Shown: piece by piece, positions 6,206 through 13,984 of the stretch
How the letters are laid out: every line of letters starts with the position of its first letter
Numbering within the stretch: the first letter of the stretch is position 1
Origin: Chthoniobacter flavus
GTDB lineage: Bacteria; Verrucomicrobiota; Verrucomicrobiia; Chthoniobacterales; Terrimicrobiaceae
DNA length: 32,000 bases
Direction: 5' to 3'
Assembly (NCBI GenBank): GCA_945860745.1
Contig: CAMASH010000035.1
Span: 1 to 32,000, forward strand
Notes under the pieces: model-generated
Told to the model about the DNA's origin: nothing
Database searches by the model: none
What the model saw: only the letters and a program-made list of their open reading frames with translations
Made by a program: the position numbers and the translations under genes

Positions 6206-6835
6206 ATGCTGGATTTTGTGCAAAAAGGCGGGCCATTGATGTGGCTGATCGTGCTCTGCAGTGTCACCGCGGCGGGCATTTTTTTTGAGCGGCTCATTTA
6301 TCTGCACAAGGCCTCGATTTCCGTCGGAGATCTCCTGCGCGGACTGGCCACTATCCTGCGCAAGGAAAACTACGCCGAGGCGTTACAGGAATGCGCCAGC
6401 ACGCCCGGTCCGGTCGCGCGCGTCGCCCACGCCCTCATTTTGCGGCACGGTGCGCCGCGCTCGGAATTGCGCGAGGTGGCCCAGGAAGCCGGCCAACTCG
6501 AGGTGCCGAAACTCGAGCGCAATCTCGCCCTCCTCGCCACCATCGCCTACGCCACCCCGTTGCTGGGATTGCTGGGCACGCTGCTCGGCCTGCTCACGGC
6601 TTTCCAGGAAATCGCCGCGCAAAGCGGTTACGCCACCGCCACCGACATCGCGAACGGCGTGTACGAAAGCCTGCTGACGGCGTCCGCCTCGCTGGGCGTG
6701 GCCATCCCCGCGTTTGTCGCGCTGAGCTATCTTTCGGCCCGGGTCAACAATCTCGTTCACGACATGGAACGCGCCGGCATCGAAATCCTCGCCATCCTGG
6801 ACGAAATTCGGGGCCGCAAACCGCCCGCGCCGTGA
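6206..6835 (+). CDS. exbB: ExbB/TolQ/MotA-family proton-channel protein
   Basis: ExbB forms the inner-membrane pentamer that, with ExbD, uses proton flow to drive TonB. The 209-residue product has the expected three membrane segments (about residues 10-30, 108-130 and 150-178). The second contains TPLLGLLGTLLGLLTAF, matching the family signature, and the third contains LLTASASLGVAIPAF with the polar Thr that lines the channel. The cytoplasmic loop includes the conserved-looking EVPKLERNLALLATIA. The gene is followed by exbD with a GTGA overlap and then tonB, so the three form one operon. Motility or TolQ roles are alternatives, but the tonB neighbour favours ExbB. Confidence 0.92.
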   Translation: MLDFVQKGGPLMWLIVLCSVTAAGIFFERLIYLHKASISVGDLLRGLATILRKENYAEALQECASTPGPVARVAHALILRHGAPRSELREVAQEAGQLEVPKLERNLALLATIAYATPLLGLLGTLLGLLTAFQEIAAQSGYATATDIANGVYESLLTASASLGVAIPAFVALSYLSARVNNLVHDMERAGIEILAILDEIRGRKPPAP

Positions 6836-7242
6836 AACTCCGGCGATCCACGTTTCCCCATCCCGCGCTGCTCTTTCTCGCGCCCGCTTTGGGATTTTTG
6901 CTCATCCTGATTTTTTTCCTGCTGCTGAGCACGAGCTTCCTGCTGCAGCCCGGCATCTCCGTGAGCGTGCCGCAATCCCCCTTCCTGCTCTCGCCCCAAC
7001 GCAATCCGCGCATCATCAGCATCACCGCGCCGCCCCTCTCCGCGGTATTTTTCGAGAATGAGCAGATGGATCTCTCCGCGCTGCGCGGAAAGTTGCAAGC
7101 CATGCGCGGCCGTTCCCAGACCGTCATCATCAAGGCGGACAAACGCGCCCTGTATGAAAACATCAGCTCCGTGATGAGCCTGGCCCTGGAGCTGGGTTTT
7201 CCCGTGGTGCTGGCGACCTCGGAGGACGGCGGAGAGTGGTGA
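6832..7242 (+). CDS. exbD: ExbD/TolR-family protein lacking the membrane Asp
   Basis: ExbD is a single-pass protein whose membrane helix normally carries the essential proton-binding Asp in a PL.DV-type motif. This 136-residue product has an N-terminal helix (about 11-36) reading APALGFLLILIFFLLLSTSF, then LLQPGISVSVPQS as in the family, and a periplasmic domain that includes VIIKADKRALYENISSVMSL. At the Asp position there is Gly21, and the helix has no acidic residue. I chose the GTG at 6832 because it overlaps the exbB stop (GTGA) and puts the membrane helix at the right distance; the open frame itself extends much further upstream in a shadow. It overlaps tonB by 7 bases. Confidence 0.85.
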   Translation: MKLRRSTFPHPALLFLAPALGFLLILIFFLLLSTSFLLQPGISVSVPQSPFLLSPQRNPRIISITAPPLSAVFFENEQMDLSALRGKLQAMRGRSQTVIIKADKRALYENISSVMSLALELGFPVVLATSEDGGEW

Positions 7243-7988
7243 AGCTCGACCTGCATTTGTTCGATTGGCCCTCGCGGCACAATGTGCATCTCACCCTGCC
7301 GCTCATGCTGGTGCTTTCGTTCCTGCTGCATGCCGCGTGTGCCGCGGTGTTCCAGGTGGCCTACCCGCGTTCGCAGCCCAGTCCCGAACGCTCTGCCGGG
7401 GTTTATTTTCTGCAGCCGGGCACGCCCGAAGCGGCGCAGATGGCGCCCCTGTTGGCGGCCTCGGATCCGGCTTTGTTTTCGCCCGGCCAGTTCTTCGGAC
7501 GCGATGTCTGGAAGCTGCCGGAAACTGTTTATGTGGCGGGTTTCGATTCTGAGAAACCGGCCTTGTCACCCCTCCCGGCCCTCGTCCCGGGGCCGGTGTT
7601 GCCGGCGGTGCTCTCGACCGGCCCGGTCGTGGGGAAGCAGCAACATATCGGGGCCAAGACGGTGGACCGCGCGGCCGGACCTTCCACCGTCCTGAAATTG
7701 GGCGGCGCGCTGGCCGGGCGGACGGTCATTTCCCCGGCGGAATTCCAGTTTTCCGCGCCGCCCAAGCAGGGGTTGATTCCTGCGGAATTTTTGATGGCCG
7801 TTTCCCCGGACGGTTTGCCCATGCATCTTTTTCCCCAAAGTTCGTCCGGCAACGAAAAACTCGACCGCGCCGCCCTCACCTACCTGGCCGCCGCCCGGTT
7901 CTCGCGGGACGCGTCGAGCGCCGAGTCCGCTTGGGGGACCGCCACCTTTCTTTGGGGGGCGGATGTGGACCGCAAAAAGGAACCATGA
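7236..7988 (+). CDS. tonB: TonB-like energy-transducing protein
   Basis: TonB spans the periplasm and pulls open outer-membrane receptors using energy from ExbB/ExbD. The 250-residue protein has one N-terminal membrane helix (about 19-42) containing SFLLHA. Ser28 and His32 keep the S-x3-H spacing of the TonB helix that contacts the energy complex. A Pro/Ala/Val-rich spacer follows. The C-terminal 80 residues (AEFLMAVSPDGLPMHLFPQS, then LDRAALTYLAAARFSR, then WGTATFLWGAD) fit the TonB C-terminal fold. GTG starts at 7236 and 7239 are both possible. It overlaps exbD upstream and the zinc-ribbon gene downstream by ATGA. Confidence 0.8.
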   Translation: MVKLDLHLFDWPSRHNVHLTLPLMLVLSFLLHAACAAVFQVAYPRSQPSPERSAGVYFLQPGTPEAAQMAPLLAASDPALFSPGQFFGRDVWKLPETVYVAGFDSEKPALSPLPALVPGPVLPAVLSTGPVVGKQQHIGAKTVDRAAGPSTVLKLGGALAGRTVISPAEFQFSAPPKQGLIPAEFLMAVSPDGLPMHLFPQSSSGNEKLDRAALTYLAAARFSRDASSAESAWGTATFLWGADVDRKKEP

Positions 7989-8224
7989 TCCGCATCTCGC
8001 TGCCGTGGCTGGTTTGCGTGTATCTGCTGGTTTTTCTGGGCGCCATCTTCATCGCCTGGATCGCCTACGAAATGGTGAGGAAATTCCGGGAAAGCCGCTC
8101 CCTGCGCCATCGTCTCAATTGCACGATCTGCGGCATGGAATACGAGGACCGCACCAAGACCCTGCTGCCCCGTTGTCCGCACTGCGGCAGCCTCAACGAG
8201 CGATTCCAGTTAAGGGTCTACTAA
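7985..8224 (+). CDS. Membrane-anchored zinc-ribbon protein (79 aa)
   Basis: The short protein has one N-terminal membrane helix (about residues 6-28, WLVCVYLLVFLGAIFIAWIA), a basic linker (VRKFRESRSLRHRL) and a cytoplasmic zinc ribbon with two CxxC pairs (CTICGMEYEDRTKTLLPRCP, then HCGS). The ATG at 7985 overlaps the tonB stop (ATGA), so it is the last gene of the exbB-exbD-tonB unit. Function is unknown; such anchored ribbons may bind nucleic acid or act as assembly factors. An ORF starting 54 bases upstream is less likely because it would sit inside tonB. Confidence 0.7.
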   Translation: MIRISLPWLVCVYLLVFLGAIFIAWIAYEMVRKFRESRSLRHRLNCTICGMEYEDRTKTLLPRCPHCGSLNERFQLRVY

Positions 8225-8317
8225 AAAGGTACACCGCCAAAGCAACTTTTTGATTGCCAACCCACGGGACAACCCGCTGAGTTGTTATTCTCCCTACGGG
8301 ATCCACGAACTATCGAA

Positions 8318-9565
8318 ATGAGCGAACGCAGAGTAGTCGTCACCGGAATCGGTGTCATCAGTCCGGTCGGCAACGACATCCCCACCTTCTGGGAAAGCCT
8401 GACCACGGGCCGCAGCGGTATCCGCCGCTTCGAGGCCTTCGATTCGGATATCTACGAATGCAAGATCGCCGGGGAAGTGCGCAACTTCGAACCCGCGCCA
8501 TTTTTCAAAAATCCCAAATCGGCCAAACGCACGGATCGCTTCACTCAGTTTGCCGTGGCGGCATCTCAATTTGCCCTGGAGGACTCGGGGATCGATCTGG
8601 AAAAAGTGGACCGCAACCGCTTCGGGGTGATGCTGGGCAGCGGCATCGGCGGCTTGCGCAGCATGGAAGACGAGAGCAAGCGCCTCTTCGAACGCGGCCC
8701 GACCCGGGTTTCGCCCTTCACCATCGCCATGATGATCAGCAACATGGCCAGCGGCATTGTTTCGATGGAATACGATCTGCGCGGACCCAACATGTGCATC
8801 GTGACCGCCTGCGCCACCGCGAACAATTCGTTGGGCGAGGCCTGGCGCATCATCAAATTCGGCGACGCTGATGCTTTTCTGGCCGGGGGTTGCGAAGCGA
8901 CCATCACTCCCCTGGGCATTTCGGGTTTTGCCGCCATGAAGGCTCTCAGCCTGCGCAATGATGAACCCGCCGAAGCGTGTCGTCCTTTCGATCGCGACCG
9001 CGACGGATTCATCATGGGTGAAGGCGCCGGCATCATGGTGATTGAGGAACTCGAACACGCCAAAGCCCGCGGCGCGCACATTTATTGCGAGCTGGCCGGT
9101 TACGGCTGCTCCGCCGACGCCTATCACATGACGGCCCCGCTGCCCGACGGCGAAGGCGCGGCCCGCGCGATGCAGATTGCCATGCGGCACGCCAAGGTGA
9201 ATGCGGACGACATCGATTACATCAACGCCCACGCCACCTCCACGCCGATCGGCGATGTCTGCGAAACCAAGGCCATCAAACGCGCCTTGGGAGAACGTGC
9301 CTACAAGACCCCGGTGAGTTCGACCAAATCCATGACCGGCCACCTTCTCGGTGCCGCCGGCGGGGTGGAACTCGCCGCCTGTGCGCTGGCCATCAAACAC
9401 GGCGTCATTCCCCCCACCATCAATCTGGAAAACCCCGATCCCGAGTGCGACCTCGACAACGTGCCGAACACGGCGCGAGAGGCCAAGATCAAGGTGGCCA
9501 TGAGCAATTCCTTCGGCTTTGGCGGACACAACGCGACGCTGATCGTGTCGGAATTCGCGGGGTGA
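8318..9565 (+). CDS. fabF: 3-oxoacyl-[acyl-carrier-protein] synthase II
   Basis: FabF condenses malonyl-ACP with acyl-ACP in fatty-acid elongation, in the cytosol. The 415-residue length is normal. The catalytic triad is intact: Cys165 in VTACATANNSLGEA, His305 in INAHATSTPIGD and His342 in SMTGHLLGAAGGVE. The C-terminal SNSFGFGGHNATL glycine-rich loop is also present. The ATG at 8318 (MSERRVVVTGIGV) is the family start; an upstream ATG at 8282 would add 12 unrelated residues. No acpP or other fab gene is adjacent. It converges on nuoH, with a hairpin terminator between. Confidence 0.96.
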   Translation: MSERRVVVTGIGVISPVGNDIPTFWESLTTGRSGIRRFEAFDSDIYECKIAGEVRNFEPAPFFKNPKSAKRTDRFTQFAVAASQFALEDSGIDLEKVDRNRFGVMLGSGIGGLRSMEDESKRLFERGPTRVSPFTIAMMISNMASGIVSMEYDLRGPNMCIVTACATANNSLGEAWRIIKFGDADAFLAGGCEATITPLGISGFAAMKALSLRNDEPAEACRPFDRDRDGFIMGEGAGIMVIEELEHAKARGAHIYCELAGYGCSADAYHMTAPLPDGEGAARAMQIAMRHAKVNADDIDYINAHATSTPIGDVCETKAIKRALGERAYKTPVSSTKSMTGHLLGAAGGVELAACALAIKHGVIPPTINLENPDPECDLDNVPNTAREAKIKVAMSNSFGFGGHNATLIVSEFAG

Positions 9566-9672
9566 TGCTGGATTGGAGGGATGCGGGTTGCCGGCCTTGC
9601 GGCCACCCTGCGGGCGGCGCATCGCGCCACCGATCTCCGCTGGCGCTCCGGTTCTTGCCTCCCAAAAATGTC

Positions 9673-9696
9673 AGGGCGTCAAGGGCCTGACGCCCT
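9673..9696 (-). terminator. Hairpin terminator between fabF and nuoH
   Basis: A perfect 9-bp stem (AGGGCGTCA at 9673-9681 with TGACGCCCT at 9688-9696) encloses a 6-base loop. Read on the minus strand it is followed by GACATTTTTGG, a short T tract, so it would end the nuoG-nuoH transcript. It could also help stop fabF transcription. Confidence 0.6.
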
Positions 9697-9699
9697 CCA

Positions 9700-10926
9700 C
9701 TACTTCACGTAGGCGAGGACGAGGGCCGTGATGAAGATGTTGACCAGGGCCAGTTCGAAGAAGAAATACCAGCCGAGTTTCATGAGCTGGTCATAGCGGA
9801 AGCGCGGCAGGGTCCAGCGCACCCAGATAAAGACGAAGAGCAGGACGGAGACCTTGCCGAAGAACACCCCGATGTTCACCAGCCCCCAGATGAGACTGGC
9901 CAGCCAGCCGGGCACGAAGGCCAGGTGGAAGAACGAGGGGGAGGAACCGTCGGGCACAAAGGGCAGGGTCCAACCCCCGAAAAACAGCGTCACGATGACG
10001 CCGGAACCCGCAATCATGGCCGCGTATTCGCCCAGAAAGAAAAGCGCAAATCCCATGCCGGAATATTCCGTGTGGTAGCCGCCGACCAATTCCTGCTCGG
10101 CTTCCGGCAAATCGAAAGGCAGACGGTTGGTTTCCGCGAACATGGCGATAAAGAAAACCACGAAAGAGATCAGCATCGGAATCCAGATCCAAAAGCGCTG
10201 CCAGGAAAACCCGGCCTGAAACGCGGCCACCCACGCTTCGGGATGAAGGACCTGATCGATGGTCAGCCCCTTAAACCAGCCCGGCGCCACCATCCAGCCG
10301 TTCTCGCGCTGCCAGAGGACAATCTCCGACAGATTCAATGTGCCGCAGAGCAGAAAGACCGGAATGACCGACAGCCCGAGCGCCAGCTCGTAGGAAATCA
10401 TTTGCGACGTCGAGCGGATGCCGCCGAGAAACGGATACTTCGAGTTGGACGACCAGCCCGCCAGCACGATGCCGTAAACGCCCAGCGAGGAAACGGCGAA
10501 GACGTAGAGCACGCCGATGTTGATGTTGGCGATGACCATGGGAACGCCAAAGAGCGAGGAGCCGAAGGGCAGGACCGCCAGCACCAGAATGGGCGGGATC
10601 ATGGTCAGCTTGGGCGCGATGTAATAATAAAATTTATTCACGCTGGCGGGGATGAAATTTTCCTTCAGCAACAGCTTGAGCGCGTCGGCGATGGGCTGGC
10701 CCAGGCCGAGAAAGGGCAGATCTTTTTTCATCCCCAACAAAGTCAGGGGAATGCCCACGCGGTTCGGGCCGACGCGATCCTGGATGAAGGCGCAAACCTT
10801 GCGCTCGGCATAGACCGTATAGGAAACGAAACCGAGAATGATGCCCAGCAAAGCCAGCGTCTTGGCCAGCGAGGTCCAGACGAGGAAGACCTCGGGTTGC
10901 AGGGCGAAGGAAATGAACTGGTCCAT
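9700..10926 (-). CDS. nuoH: NADH-quinone oxidoreductase subunit H
   Basis: NuoH is the membrane subunit of complex I that contributes to the quinone pocket next to the peripheral arm. The sequence has about eight or more hydrophobic segments and the diagnostic loops AERKVCAFIQDRVGPNRVG and FAETNRLPFDLPEAEQELVG. At 408 residues it is longer than the common ~330; the extra length includes an inserted loop around residues 195-240 (REN GWMVAPGWFKGL region). It lies 121 bases after nuoG. No nuoI follows: a terminator comes directly after the stop, so the remaining subunits are encoded elsewhere. Confidence 0.95.
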   Translation of the reverse strand: MDQFISFALQPEVFLVWTSLAKTLALLGIILGFVSYTVYAERKVCAFIQDRVGPNRVGIPLTLLGMKKDLPFLGLGQPIADALKLLLKENFIPASVNKFYYYIAPKLTMIPPILVLAVLPFGSSLFGVPMVIANINIGVLYVFAVSSLGVYGIVLAGWSSNSKYPFLGGIRSTSQMISYELALGLSVIPVFLLCGTLNLSEIVLWQRENGWMVAPGWFKGLTIDQVLHPEAWVAAFQAGFSWQRFWIWIPMLISFVVFFIAMFAETNRLPFDLPEAEQELVGGYHTEYSGMGFALFFLGEYAAMIAGSGVIVTLFFGGWTLPFVPDGSSPSFFHLAFVPGWLASLIWGLVNIGVFFGKVSVLLFVFIWVRWTLPRFRYDQLMKLGWYFFFELALVNIFITALVLAYVK

Positions 10927-10934
10927 GTTAGTGG

Positions 10935-11067
10935 AAATGACGAATGGCGAAGGCCGGATGACTAAGGAAGGGCAAATGGTGCAAGGACGACGAGGCCTTC
11001 ACACGAATCTTTTGTGGCTTGGTCATTCGATATTCTTTCGTCATCCGTCATTCGGACTTCGTCATTT
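10935..11067. repeat. Degenerate inverted repeat (AATGACGAA type) between nuoG and nuoH
   Basis: The left arm (10935-10965) contains AATGACGAATGGCGAAGG and CGGATGAC. The right arm (11021-11067), read on the opposite strand, contains AATGACGAAGTCCGAATGAC and CGGATGACGAAAG. These are related copies in inverted orientation around a ~55-base centre. The right arm encodes the last residues of nuoG (KMTKSE and the stop), so the repeat has become part of that gene. It could form a long imperfect stem in the nuoG-nuoH mRNA. Confidence 0.55.
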
Positions 11068-12685
11068 TTAAATCCACGCCAAGGTCCCCGATTTTCCCGA
11101 GCGAGAGTCCGGCGAGGGCAGGCGTCTCCGCCGCCAGTTGTTTGAAGACTTCCTCAATGGTGTAAATGCCGTTGGAGCCGCCGACGGCCTGGATGAGGTC
11201 GCGCAGGATTTCCCAGTCGTCGCGGGCCTGGCCGGGCGAGGAAACGGCGCGATTGAGGCGTTGAATGCGGCCCTTGATGTTGATCATTGTGCCGCGTTTT
11301 TCCGCCCAGGAAGCCGCGGGAAGGAGAACGGTGGCCCGGGCCGTGGTCTGATCGGGCAGGATTCCCGTGACCACGAGGGAGTCCAGTTTTTCGAGGTCCG
11401 CGGCCGAGATCCCGCAGTCCGTCGCCTCCTCGCCCAGGACGAGGAGGGTTTTGATTTTTCCGGTGGAGACGCCCGCGGCAATTTCGGCGAGCCGGCCGGT
11501 GGCGAGACCGAGCAGCTTCGCGCCGGAGGTGTTCGGGTTGCCGTCCTGGGAAATGAGAAAACCGTCGCCTTTTTGCGGGCGGGGCAGCACGTCGAACAAT
11601 TCGCTGCCGAGAGCGGAGGCCAGACGTTTGGCGAGGAAGAGTTCCTCATTGGTCAGGCGGGCGGAGGCGATCAGGGCGGTGGCGCCGGGATTCTTGCGAA
11701 GCTGATCGGCGGCGGCCTGGATGGCGCGCGGCCATTTCACCGGGCTTTCCTCGCCGCGCACGGCAGGGTCCTTGAGCCGTTCCGCGCTGTTGACGTAGTG
11801 GAAATTGAGCCGGTGGTTGTCGGGGATCCAGCAGGAGTTGACGAAATCGTTTTCCCGCGGCGTGATGCGGTGGATCACATTTTCCCGGCTGCCGATGAGG
11901 ATATTTGCGCCGGTGCCGCAATTGACATCAATGGTCTTGGTTTCCCGCAGGAACCAGACGCGCATGCTGAAACGGAAATCCTTCGAGGTCAGCGCGCCGA
12001 CCGGACAGATGTCCACCGTGTTGAGCGAATAATTGCTGTCGAGCGACTTGCCCGGATAAACCGTCAGGGTGGTGTGGCTGCCGCGGTTGACGAAGCCGAG
12101 CACATCATCCTTGGCCACCTCCTGCATGAAGCGGATGCAGCGCGAGCACATGATGCAGCGTTCGTCGTCGAGCACGATGCGGGGGCCGATGTCCTGGCGC
12201 TTGGGCTTCTTGACTTTTTCCTCCACGAAGCGCGACTCGCCCTTGCCGTATTCGACGGAAAATTCCTGCAGGCGGCATTCGCCGGCCTGGTCGCAGATCG
12301 GACAATCGAGCGGGTGATTGATGAGGAGAAACTCCATCACGCCCTTGCGGCACTCCTCCACCAAAGGCGAGCTGGTGCGCACACCCATACCCTCGCTGAT
12401 TTCGGTGGCGCAGGAAATGACCGGCCGCGGACTCCAGCCGATCTCGGGTTTGCCGTCCTCGCCGAGGACCGGCTTGCGATCCGGCGTCATCTTGGGCATG
12501 CCCATTTCGACCAGGCACATGCGGCAGTTGCCGGGCGAGCTGAGCTTGGGATGATAACAATAATGCGGCACGAACTGGCCGCTCTTCATGCAGGCCTCGA
12601 TCAAACGGGTGCCCTTGGGGAATTGTTTCCATTCCCCATCCACCTGCACATGCAACATCGGAACCTCGGTTGCCGTCGCGCTCAT
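11048..12685 (-). CDS. nuoG: NADH-quinone oxidoreductase subunit G
   Basis: NuoG is the iron-sulfur subunit of the complex I peripheral arm. All N-terminal cluster ligands are visible: 2Fe-2S by C43, C54, C57 and C92; the His-Cys3 cluster by H124, C128, C131 and C137; and a 4Fe-4S cluster by C177, C180, C183 and C227. The molybdopterin-oxidoreductase-like C-terminal half is short (545 residues in all) and lacks the four cysteines of the optional extra cluster, with just one in VNCGTGANI. The start ATG gives MSATATEVPML. Its last six residues come from an intergenic-type repeat. Confidence 0.96.
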   Translation of the reverse strand: MSATATEVPMLHVQVDGEWKQFPKGTRLIEACMKSGQFVPHYCYHPKLSSPGNCRMCLVEMGMPKMTPDRKPVLGEDGKPEIGWSPRPVISCATEISEGMGVRTSSPLVEECRKGVMEFLLINHPLDCPICDQAGECRLQEFSVEYGKGESRFVEEKVKKPKRQDIGPRIVLDDERCIMCSRCIRFMQEVAKDDVLGFVNRGSHTTLTVYPGKSLDSNYSLNTVDICPVGALTSKDFRFSMRVWFLRETKTIDVNCGTGANILIGSRENVIHRITPRENDFVNSCWIPDNHRLNFHYVNSAERLKDPAVRGEESPVKWPRAIQAAADQLRKNPGATALIASARLTNEELFLAKRLASALGSELFDVLPRPQKGDGFLISQDGNPNTSGAKLLGLATGRLAEIAAGVSTGKIKTLLVLGEEATDCGISAADLEKLDSLVVTGILPDQTTARATVLLPAASWAEKRGTMINIKGRIQRLNRAVSSPGQARDDWEILRDLIQAVGGSNGIYTIEEVFKQLAAETPALAGLSLGKIGDLGVDLKMTKSE

Positions 12686-12774
12686 CTCGGAAAATTTAGC
12701 ATCCTGCCTTCAAAGTGTCGCAAAGGTATCTCTGGCCGACCGGATTTCCGCAAGAAAAAGTCGGAAGGCGTTCT

Positions 12775-13212
12775 TCAATCCCTCTGCGCGGTATTGGGCA
12801 GTTCGTCCTGATCGTCCGGGCGGCGGGGAAAATGCAGGGCGAGCGCATCCCCCGTCCTGCCAACGCCGTCCAGCAGCGCATCGGTAAAATTCCCTTGCGC
12901 AAACTGCGCACCCAGATCGCGGGTGATTTCCTCCCAGAAGCCGGGGCCGCATTTCTCATGGATGCCGGAGTCCCCGACGATGGCCAATCCGCGTTCTTCC
13001 GGCGCAAAATAGAGCAGTACGGCATTGCGATCGCGGGTGGCAGCCATGCCGAGCTTTTCAAAGCGCGCCGTGGCGCGTTCCATGATCAAGGCCTTGCGCC
13101 GGCGAGAGGTCACAAAAACGCGGATCTCGCCGGAAGTCCGGGACTCGGCCGCCTTGATGGCCTCCACGATCCGGGCGTCGTCGCAATGACGGATGAATTC
13201 CCGCGTTTTCAT
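12775..13212 (-). CDS. TPM-domain protein without signal peptide (145 aa)
   Basis: The product belongs to the TPM (TLP18.3/Psb32/MOLO-1) family, as shown by HCDDARIVEAIKAAESRTSG, then EIRVFVTSRR and AVLLYFAPEERGLAIVGDSG. It lacks a leader and membrane helices, so it would be cytosolic or held by partners. The ATG at 13212 lies four bases after the stop of the first TPM gene; the longer frame to 13293 overlaps that gene and is a shadow. With the LemA and secreted TPM genes it forms a three-gene set seen in many bacteria. The cellular role is poorly defined, and envelope-stress or membrane-protein quality control are only suggestions. Confidence 0.82.
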   Translation of the reverse strand: MKTREFIRHCDDARIVEAIKAAESRTSGEIRVFVTSRRRKALIMERATARFEKLGMAATRDRNAVLLYFAPEERGLAIVGDSGIHEKCGPGFWEEITRDLGAQFAQGNFTDALLDGVGRTGDALALHFPRRPDDQDELPNTAQRD

Positions 13213-13216
13213 GATG

Positions 13217-13969
13217 TCACCACCCGCCGCTGGCGCCGCCCCCGCCAAAACTTCCGCCCCCGCCGCGGAATCCGCCGCCGCTTGACCTTCCACTTGAGCC
13301 TCCCCAGCCTCCTCCGCCGAAGGGCGGACTCCAGACGTCGCGCCGTCCGCGCGGTCCGTAGCAGGTGCCGTTTTTCAAAGAATTGCGGTATCGGGCGAAG
13401 AAAATCACCATGATGAGGGGGATGCCGGAGTCGTCCGCCATCCGCTCCGTCTCGGCCACGGTGCGTCCGGCGCCCTGGTATTCGCCGCAGAGGGCGCGTT
13501 GGATGGCATCCACTCCGCGGGTGATCCCGGCGTCATAGTCCCCGGCGCGAAAGGCGGGAACGATTTCGTTTTGGATGATGCGTTTTCCGGTGACGTCGGG
13601 CAGGACGCCCTCCAGTCCGTAGCCGACTTCGATGCGGGTTTTGCGGTCCTGGGGAAAAACGAAAAGCACGACCCCGTTGTCGGTTTGTTTTTGCCCCACG
13701 CCCCAGCTCTCGGCCGCCCGCTGGGTGAAGTCTTCCATCACGTAGTCCGGCGGCACCGCGGGCATCGTCACGACGAGAATCTGATTCGATGTCTCGCGCT
13801 CGAAGGCCTCCAGACGGGCGTTCAACGCCGCGCTGGTCTGCGGCGAAAGGATTCCCGCGCCATCGGTCACATAGCGGGCCGGCCTGGGCGGCAGGGGGTC
13901 AGCCGCGCTTGCGGCCCAAACGAACAAACCGGAAAAAAGCAGCCACCGTGTGGCGGAGCGCCAGTTCAT
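13217..13969 (-). CDS. Secreted TPM-domain protein with glycine-rich tail (YgcG-like)
   Basis: A signal peptide (WLLFSGLFVWAASA, then ADPLPPRP) is followed by a TPM domain (about residues 30-165): YVTDGAGILSPQTSAALNAR, then QILVVTMPAV and NGVVLFVFPQDRKTRIEVGY, then GLEGVLPD. Next comes a short hydrophobic stretch (PLIMVIFFARY, about 186-196) and a tail almost wholly Gly/Ser with a few Trp and Phe. Many relatives have this leader-TPM-anchor-Gly tail layout and sit beside lemA. The protein is probably periplasmic. Enzymatic activity has been proposed for some TPM proteins, but none can be assigned here. Confidence 0.85.
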   Translation of the reverse strand: MNWRSATRWLLFSGLFVWAASAADPLPPRPARYVTDGAGILSPQTSAALNARLEAFERETSNQILVVTMPAVPPDYVMEDFTQRAAESWGVGQKQTDNGVVLFVFPQDRKTRIEVGYGLEGVLPDVTGKRIIQNEIVPAFRAGDYDAGITRGVDAIQRALCGEYQGAGRTVAETERMADDSGIPLIMVIFFARYRNSLKNGTCYGPRGRRDVWSPPFGGGGWGGSSGRSSGGGFRGGGGSFGGGGASGGW

Positions 13970-13984
13970 TTGCGCGGAAAAAAA

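Noticed and set aside
8294-9622. Minus-strand ORF of 442 codons opposite fabF
   Set aside because: fabF is complete with its catalytic residues; the antisense frame is an open shadow without domain features.
11138-12811. Plus-strand ORF of 557 codons opposite nuoG
   Set aside because: nuoG has all cluster ligands; the antisense product is low in recognisable structure.
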